DNA from: Bacteroidaceae bacterium
Lineage (GTDB): Bacteria > Bacteroidota > Bacteroidia > Bacteroidales > Bacteroidaceae
Assembly: GCA_024398405.1 (NCBI GenBank)
Contig: JAKSJE010000001.1
Coordinates: 31,461-95,460, forward strand
Direction: 5' to 3'
DNA length: 64,000 nt
Positions 58,725 through 64,000 of this stretch are shown in pieces. The number at the start of each line of letters is the position of its first letter. Positions within the stretch are counted from its first letter, which is position 1. A program made the position numbers and the translations under genes. Below the pieces are notes generated by a model. That model searched no databases, was not told where the DNA came from, and worked only from the letters and a program-made list of their open reading frames with translations.

Positions 58725-61652
58725 ATGAATGATATTGTATTATCAAGTCTGTTGAATCTCTTTGCCTTGTTCGGTACTCTGGACAAGACAGATAGGTTGC
58801 TGTCAAAGAAGGTCCTCAAGACATATCTCTCACATCATTTTGGTGTAAGGGATATTAATTCCTATCTAAGTCTCTATACCGATCTGCGTGATTTCTATGA
58901 GGACTCGGATGGCGGACTTGATATCGATATGATTATTAGCAATATCTGCTCGAAACTTATCGGAGAGATATCACAAGAGGAACAGACCCGTATGCTTCTC
59001 CGCTTGATGGAGTTCTGTGCGATTGACGGTCAAGACAACTGGAATGACACCATGTTCATTTCGGTCATGAATTCCTTCGGTATCACCGAAGAGCAATATA
59101 ACGAGTTCAAAGTCTTCCTCCGTCACAATGGAGAGTCGGAGAATGTTCGTATGTTCACGAGACAAGGAATCGAAGGATATATCAAAACCCTTTATCTGAA
59201 GCGTTTCGATGTGCTCCTCTTCTCCTGTCACAGCAAAGACCAGCTGATGATGAACGATGTTCCGCTATTGTCCAGAACGTTTGAGATATGGCAAAGGAGC
59301 GGAGTCCTGAAATCGTCGCATGCGCAACCGGTGTATTACTACCAGATAATGTCACAATATGCTGAAAAAGACGGACAGAACTCCCACAATGAGATAGTTG
59401 TCAAGGGCAAGGATATAAACTTTATCTATTCCGGTGGTGACAATGGCATCCATAATTTCAGTTTTGAGCTTTACAGTGGAGACCTGGTGGCGGTTATGGG
59501 CGGCAGCGGCGCCGGAAAATCAACTCTTCTGTCGCTGTTGAACGGAACGTTGCTACCTCAGCAGGGAAATATAACGATTAACGGTCATGATATTTCGGAA
59601 CCATCGGTTAAAAAACTGATAGGCTTCGTGCCGCAGGATGACCTGCTGATTGAGGAACTGACGGTATATGAGAATCTTTGGTTCACAGGGAAATTGTGTT
59701 TCGATAGCATTGCTGACGATGAACTTGATGCCAAAGTCAACAAGGTGCTCGGTGAACTTGGACTCTTGCAGGCAAAAAATCTGAAAGTCGGTTCACCGAT
59801 TAACAAATATATTTCAGGTGGTCAACGTAAGCGTCTGAATATCGCACTCGAACTTATCCGTGAGCCGGCCATCCTTTTCCTTGATGAACCTACCTCAGGA
59901 TTGTCTTCTGCTGATGCGGAGATGCTGGTCAATCTACTCAAAGAGCAGGCTTACAAGGGCAAGGTCGTTGTATCTATCATCCATCAGCCTTCCTCCGATG
60001 TGTTCAAGATGTTCGACCGCTTGTGGATTCTTGACAGGGGCGGCTACCCTGTCTATGACGGTAATCCGATAGAGGCCGTCACATATTTCAAGCGTCAGGC
60101 CAACTATGCCGATGCGGAGACAAGCACATGCCCGACATGTGGCAACGTCAATCCGGAAATCATCTTCAATATAATTGACGAGAAAGTCCTGTCACATGGT
60201 GTGATATCGGATACCCGTAAGGTCAGCCCAGCCGAATGGCATGAGAGATACTTGCAGGATAAGGCGGGCAGGAACTTAGACCAGAAACCGAGATCAGGAA
60301 ACAAACTTACCTCCTTGCCTGACTCGGGACAAATCATCCCGAATGCACTTAGGCAGGTCTTAGTCTATCTGCAGAGAAACATGAGGATGAAAATCACCAA
60401 CCGTCAGTACATCCTCATCACCCTCTTGGAAGCACCGCTGCTTGCATTGATTTGCTCATGTCTCACTCGGTATGCTCCACCAGAGGGATATACCATCATG
60501 GACAACATCAACCTGGTGTCCTATTATTTCATGGCAATCATCGTCTCCACTCTTTTGGGTATGAGTGGAAGTGCGGAGGAGATAATCAAAGACAGGGCAT
60601 TGCTGAAGAGGGAGAAGTTCCTTTCGCTGTCTTATTCAAGTTATATATGGTCCAAACTGATTTTCATGGGTGGGGTCTCTCTGCTGCAGACATTCCTTTT
60701 CGTCTTAGTAGGTAACAATGTGATGGGAATTAACGGGATGTTTATGACCTGGTGGGCGATCCTGTTCATCACGTCTTTCCTTGCAGGACTTACCGGGTTG
60801 TGGCTGTCCCAGACGTTGAACAGCGTGGTCGCCATATACATTACCATTCCGCTTTTGCTTATCCCACAGATTCTGCTGTGCGGTATGGTCGTCACATTTT
60901 CCGAACTCACTCCTCACAGCAAGACAGGAAATGTGCCAGCCATAGGCAATGTAATCCCGTCAAGATGGGCTTTCGAGGCTTTGGCGGTTACTTCGTTCTC
61001 TGATAATGAATATGACATAAACTTCTTTGAACAGGATCGTGAACGCTATGAGGCGCAGTTCTATAAGCAGGTATATCTCTATGAGATGAAGTCTCAGTTG
61101 GAAACCTATCGCAATCGCATGGAGAAGCATGAGGGGATGTCAACAGACCATATGGCTGTTATCAGAAATTCCCTTCCGGTGATATCACAGGTCTGTCAGT
61201 TAGAGGAGTATAATGGAGACTATTCTTACGCATCCCTGCATGACTATTTTGACCGGGCGGAGAAGGTGTTGTCTGATCGTGGCAACAAGACGACTCTGCT
61301 TCTTGATCGCAAGATAGGACAGATGGTGCGTTCGGTCGGTATGGATGAGATGAAGAGGCTGAAACGTGACAACCATAACCTGCGGCTTGAGAATCTGGTA
61401 CTCAATTCGATGGACAAACATCGTTGTAAGGTGGTTGACGGCTACATCGTACCTAATTCTGGCTTCGTCTATGTCCGTCCGCTTAGTCATGACGGTAACG
61501 CTCCTTTCTATTCATGTGTGAAAATTGTGGGTAGCGCGGAAATCAAGACATTGTGGTTTAATTTGAGCGTGCTGCTGATTATGTGCATACTTGCATCTCT
61601 CTGCCTCTTCTTCAATTTCCCTGGGAGACTGCTTAAAGGCAGGACTTTCTGA
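58725..61652 (+). CDS. ABCG-like half-transporter with extra N-terminal helical domain
   Basis: A 975-residue fused ABC protein. Residues 1-220 are helical and include a TerB-like segment (LLRLMEFCAIDGQDNW, then FGITEEQYNEFKVFL). The ATPase domain has Walker A GGSGAGKST (259-267), signature ISGGQ (363-367), Walker B ILFLDE (383-388) and the IHQPSSDVFKMFDRL region typical of ABCG. About six transmembrane helices follow (roughly 565-720), then a large loop and a last helix near the C-terminus. Substrate unknown. It probably exports lipids or drugs, by analogy with ABCG. The next gene is a lipoprotein 60 bp downstream. Confidence 0.88.
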   Translation: MNDIVLSSLLNLFALFGTLDKTDRLLSKKVLKTYLSHHFGVRDINSYLSLYTDLRDFYEDSDGGLDIDMIISNICSKLIGEISQEEQTRMLLRLMEFCAIDGQDNWNDTMFISVMNSFGITEEQYNEFKVFLRHNGESENVRMFTRQGIEGYIKTLYLKRFDVLLFSCHSKDQLMMNDVPLLSRTFEIWQRSGVLKSSHAQPVYYYQIMSQYAEKDGQNSHNEIVVKGKDINFIYSGGDNGIHNFSFELYSGDLVAVMGGSGAGKSTLLSLLNGTLLPQQGNITINGHDISEPSVKKLIGFVPQDDLLIEELTVYENLWFTGKLCFDSIADDELDAKVNKVLGELGLLQAKNLKVGSPINKYISGGQRKRLNIALELIREPAILFLDEPTSGLSSADAEMLVNLLKEQAYKGKVVVSIIHQPSSDVFKMFDRLWILDRGGYPVYDGNPIEAVTYFKRQANYADAETSTCPTCGNVNPEIIFNIIDEKVLSHGVISDTRKVSPAEWHERYLQDKAGRNLDQKPRSGNKLTSLPDSGQIIPNALRQVLVYLQRNMRMKITNRQYILITLLEAPLLALICSCLTRYAPPEGYTIMDNINLVSYYFMAIIVSTLLGMSGSAEEIIKDRALLKREKFLSLSYSSYIWSKLIFMGGVSLLQTFLFVLVGNNVMGINGMFMTWWAILFITSFLAGLTGLWLSQTLNSVVAIYITIPLLLIPQILLCGMVVTFSELTPHSKTGNVPAIGNVIPSRWAFEALAVTSFSDNEYDINFFEQDRERYEAQFYKQVYLYEMKSQLETYRNRMEKHEGMSTDHMAVIRNSLPVISQVCQLEEYNGDYSYASLHDYFDRAEKVLSDRGNKTTLLLDRKIGQMVRSVGMDEMKRLKRDNHNLRLENLVLNSMDKHRCKVVDGYIVPNSGFVYVRPLSHDGNAPFYSCVKIVGSAEIKTLWFNLSVLLIMCILASLCLFFNFPGRLLKGRTF

Positions 61653-61712
61653 CAAGTGACAATCAAACAACTTAAAACTATAACTATCAAACCATTTTAA
61701 CAACAAAACATT

Positions 61713-62525
61713 ATGAAAAAGTTAATTCTTTCAGTTGCAACACTTGCTCTCCTCGCATCTTGCAACGGTGGCTCACAGAAGGCTCAGGTAGCCGAGGTTG
61801 AAGAAGTGAAGAGTTTCGAGCAGGAACAAATCGAAGCTGGCATCAAGATGCATGTCGATAGCCTAGCATCCCTCTACAACTCAAAGTCCAATGTTCCTTT
61901 CCTAACCGCCCTCAAAGAGGGACAGGTGGTTCTTACGGACGAGGAAAAGCAAGTGAAGCCAGAGTTCCTCATCGACCTGGCCTCAACAAATGAACTCGTG
62001 ACACTTTCTCAGAAATACCGTGCTGTAGCACTCCTTTCAGTTGACAAGTACATCGCAAAAATCCATGACATTGATGTGGCGGACTTTGATGCAGCACAAG
62101 CTCGCCTTGTGGTTGATATCAATGACCCGGCATTTGATACTTTCGTAAAGGACATGGGCGGCGATACTCCTTACTCCGAGGCTTACACCGCTTTTTACGA
62201 TGCAGAAAATGAGGCAGGCCGCATGAACTTCTTCTGGGAGACCACTACGGCGGCTTTCGTTGAGCAACTGTTCGCCATAGCCCAGTATCCAGATAAGTTC
62301 ATCGACTGTTTCAATGACCAGGACGTGGCTGACTTCACATACAGGCTCATTCTCATTCTTGACGGTCTGAACAACCTGAAGGACTATGCTCCGGAACTCG
62401 AGGAACTCAACAACGCCGTACAGCCTCTGAATACTCTCAACGCAATCACGGTTGACCAGTTCCGTGAGCAGGTCGGCGAAATGAAAGAACAGATTACAGA
62501 AGTCCGCAACACTCTCCTTAAATAA
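61713..62525 (+). CDS. Lipoprotein of unknown function
   Basis: A 270-residue protein with a lipobox (LALLASC) and a mature region that is acidic and mostly helical, with tracts such as LASLYNSKSNVPFLTALKEG and FVKDMGGDTPYSEAYTAFYD. No enzymatic motif was seen. It lies between the ABCG-like transporter and the nucleotidyltransferase gene, which it precedes by 2 nt, so the three genes probably form a transcript. It may be a periplasmic partner of the transporter, but nothing in the sequence proves this. Confidence 0.75.
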   Translation: MKKLILSVATLALLASCNGGSQKAQVAEVEEVKSFEQEQIEAGIKMHVDSLASLYNSKSNVPFLTALKEGQVVLTDEEKQVKPEFLIDLASTNELVTLSQKYRAVALLSVDKYIAKIHDIDVADFDAAQARLVVDINDPAFDTFVKDMGGDTPYSEAYTAFYDAENEAGRMNFFWETTTAAFVEQLFAIAQYPDKFIDCFNDQDVADFTYRLILILDGLNNLKDYAPELEELNNAVQPLNTLNAITVDQFREQVGEMKEQITEVRNTLLK

Positions 62526-62527
62526 TC

Positions 62528-63442
62528 ATGAGACCTACTTTGTTTTTGCTTGCTGCCGGGATGGGCAGCCGCTACGGCGGTCTGAAACAACTTGACGGCA
62601 TAGGACCTAATGGCGAGACAATCATGGATTACAGCATCTATGATGCCTTGCGTGCTGGATTCGGAAAGATTGTTTGGGTCATCCGTAAGGACTTTGAACA
62701 GCAGTTCCGACAACAGATATTATCAAAATATAAAGGAAAGGTGGAATGCGCATTGTGTTTTCAGGGACTTGACTGCCTTCCAGATGGGTTCAAGTGTCCA
62801 ACGGCTCGTGTAAAGCCTTGGGGCACAAACCATGCGGTTCTAATGGGAAAAGATGTCATCCGTGAGCCGTTCTGCGTGATTAATTGCGATGACTTCTACG
62901 GACGTGATGCTTTCCGGAAAATCGCTGACTTCCTTTCCGCACTCAAGCCGGATGATAGGAACAAGTATGCAATGGTCGGATTCCGTGTCAGCAACACACT
63001 TAGCGAGAACGGCGCAGTTGCTCGTGGCGTATGTGTGAAGGATGATAACAGCCATCTCACCGATGTGGTGGAACGAACAGAGATTAAACGTCTCGATGAC
63101 GGCAGAATATGCTATCGCAATGGTGAGGAATGGATTGAAGTCGATGAAAATGCTCCTGTAAGCATGAATATGTGGGGATTCACACCTGACTATTTTAGCC
63201 ACTCCGAGGAATACTTCAAGGAGTTCCTATCCAATCCTGAGAATATGGAGAACCTTAAAGCGGAGTTTTTTATACCTCTGATGGTCAACAAACTCATCAA
63301 AGATGGGACTGCGACTTGTGAGGTTCTTGACACAACAAGCAAATGGTTCGGTGTCACATACGCTGCCGACCGCCCTGATACGGTTAGACGTATTCAGGCT
63401 CTTGTCGATACAGGTGAGTACCCTGTCAATCTTGGTTTTTGA
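62528..63442 (+). CDS. Sugar-phosphate nucleotidyltransferase family protein
   Basis: A 304-residue protein with the nucleotide-sugar transferase fold. The N-terminal signature is LFLLAAGMGSRYGGLKQ, where the GMGSRYGG loop binds the NTP, and the metal-binding Asp is in VINCDDFYGRDAF. A 60-residue C-terminal extension ends in WFGVTYAADRPDTVRRIQ. It is related to glucose-1-phosphate thymidylyl/uridylyltransferases, but the base and sugar are not predictable. Its stop codon is followed by about 200 AT-rich bases and a bidirectional terminator. Confidence 0.88.
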   Translation: MRPTLFLLAAGMGSRYGGLKQLDGIGPNGETIMDYSIYDALRAGFGKIVWVIRKDFEQQFRQQILSKYKGKVECALCFQGLDCLPDGFKCPTARVKPWGTNHAVLMGKDVIREPFCVINCDDFYGRDAFRKIADFLSALKPDDRNKYAMVGFRVSNTLSENGAVARGVCVKDDNSHLTDVVERTEIKRLDDGRICYRNGEEWIEVDENAPVSMNMWGFTPDYFSHSEEYFKEFLSNPENMENLKAEFFIPLMVNKLIKDGTATCEVLDTTSKWFGVTYAADRPDTVRRIQALVDTGEYPVNLGF

Positions 63443-63445
63443 AAA

Positions 63446-63642
63446 TCAATAGTCCATAATAAGATACCATGCTCCGATGTTTTGGTAGTTGTTTTTTGTT
63501 ACTGATATGCTTACAAGTAAATCATAGGCATTGGCAATGCTTCTTGCGGTTCTGACCCACTTTCTGAATACATGATTAGCAAAGAACCTGTCATCTTTAC
63601 ATTCAGAGTTACGAACTGTAATACCAACGAAATTACCTTCAA
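63446..63642 (-). pseudogene. AT-rich coding remnant
   Basis: On the minus strand an open frame without a start reads KWVRTARSIANAYDLLVSIS and then NIGAWYLIMDY, with plausible protein composition. The segment is clearly more AT-rich than its neighbours and ends at the terminator. It looks like the tail of a lost gene, but no family was recognised and it may be chance. Confidence 0.25.
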
Positions 63643-63680
63643 CAACGAAAAACATCCTCTGATGAGGATGTTTTTCGTTG
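63643..63680. terminator. Bidirectional intrinsic terminator
   Basis: Perfect 17-bp inverted repeat (63643-63659 and 63664-63680) with a TGAT loop and A/T-rich outer arms (CGAAAAACATCCTC with GAGGATGTTTTTCG). It serves both the nucleotidyltransferase (plus) and the nuclease gene (minus). Confidence 0.9.
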
Positions 63681-64000
63681 TCAACCTGCCGATCCGCCGA
63701 ACAGAGCAGCGATCTGCTCCTCTGAGTACCCTTGACTGCGCATGATGGACGCCAGCTCGGTGTCACGATCCGCACGACCTTCCGCACGTCCCTTGGCCTC
63801 GCCCTCAGCAAGTCCTTCCGCACGACCTTTAGCCTCGCCCTCAGCACGTCCCTCAGCACGTCCCTCAGCACGTCCCTCAGCACGACCTTTGGCCTCGCCC
63901 TCCGCACGTCCCTTGGCCTCGCCTTCCGCACGACCCTCAGCGCGGCCTTTGGCCTCCTGCTTCCTTGAGTAAGACTCCCATGTCCTCTCGATGCTGACCG
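63681..64000 (-). CDS. C-terminus of an Rpn-family PD-(D/E)XK nuclease (start outside window)
   Basis: Visible 105 residues begin VSIERTWESYSRKQEAKGRA and run into repeats of EAKGRAEG and GRAEG over about 50 residues. A short helical end follows (ELASIMRSQGYSEEQIAALFG). This tail of charged four-residue repeats plus a closing YSxEQIAxL helix is characteristic of Rpn (recombination-promoting nuclease, transposase_31-like) proteins. The nuclease core lies beyond the window. The DNA repeats are 12 bp and near-identical, so the tail length probably varies between strains. The reading frame is fixed by the stop at 63681-63683, 0 bp from the terminator. Confidence 0.8.
   Translation of the reverse strand, partial: VSIERTWESYSRKQEAKGRAEGRAEGEAKGRAEGEAKGRAEGRAEGRAEGRAEGEAKGRAEGLAEGEAKGRAEGRADRDTELASIMRSQGYSEEQIAALFGGSAG

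Noticed and set aside
63732-63972. Plus-strand SARP-type repeat proteins at the window end
   Set aside because: They are frames of the same 12-bp repeats that encode the Rpn tail on the minus strand, where a family-typical C-terminus is present.

Overview
The window looks like a chromosome segment from a host-associated Bacteroidales bacterium, most likely of the Prevotella group. Nearly every clear promoter is of the Bacteroidetes type (TTTG or TTG, 19-20 bp, TAnnTTTG). The genes include several that are typical of this group: a DAHP synthase-chorismate mutase fusion, PPi-dependent phosphofructokinase, an M64 IgA-type peptidase, a BtuB/BtuG corrin uptake locus, paired deoxynucleoside kinases and secreted GH29, GH35 and GH43 enzymes. 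No rRNA, tRNA, intact transposase or CRISPR array was seen. Genus is inferred from gene content only.

Layout. 1-4.8 kb: gdhA (truncated by the window edge), a secreted GH43 enzyme and a small Dabb lipoprotein, separated by repeat-rich spacers. 4.8-15.7 kb (all minus): GH29 fucosidase, then recJ-recQ-TPR protein-DAHP synthase/chorismate mutase, followed by trpS and a dipeptidyl peptidase IV. 16.1-19.1 kb (minus): ABC ATPase, permease, a possible 20-residue membrane peptide, a GntR/YtrA regulator and a head-domain lipoprotein. 19.7-21.6 kb (minus): a sodium:solute symporter behind a 230-nt leader that encodes a tyrosine-rich leader peptide and an attenuator-like terminator. 21.6-26.2 kb (plus): small ORF, kdgK, eda, PPi-PFK and a GH25 lysozyme. 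26.2-33.7 kb: cation/proton antiporter, MORN protein, YhcH-like protein, glycogen branching enzyme, a membrane protein and a second GH25. 33.7-39.3 kb (minus): a cobalamin riboswitch followed by btuB-btuG-btuF-btuC. 39.7-45.4 kb (minus): a 1370-residue repetitive coiled-coil lipoprotein and an OmpA-family protein. 45.6-51 kb: M64 peptidase diverging from a GH35 beta-galactosidase, then HAD phosphatase, a membrane protein and an ECF sigma factor. 51-63.4 kb (plus): lysS, gpsA, pgi, two deoxynucleoside kinases, a PIF1-like helicase, an ABCG-like transporter, a lipoprotein and a nucleotidyltransferase. The window ends in the repetitive tail of an Rpn-type nuclease.

How it fits together. The secreted glycosidases (GH29, GH43, GH35), peptidases (DPP-IV, M64) and KDG/KDPG genes point to life on host or plant glycans and peptides. 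The riboswitch-controlled btu operon supplies corrinoids, although its ATPase gene is not beside it. The signals least explained by known families are non-coding. They are a predicted tyrosine-sensing attenuator before a transporter of unknown substrate, a 22-bp modular repeat family found in four intergenic regions (including a large inverted array at 39.35-39.57 kb), a 200-bp fold-back element in three near-full copies, and a symmetric pair of overlapping divergent promoters with a leaderless transcript. Among proteins, the giant modular lipoprotein with its OmpA partner is the most unusual.
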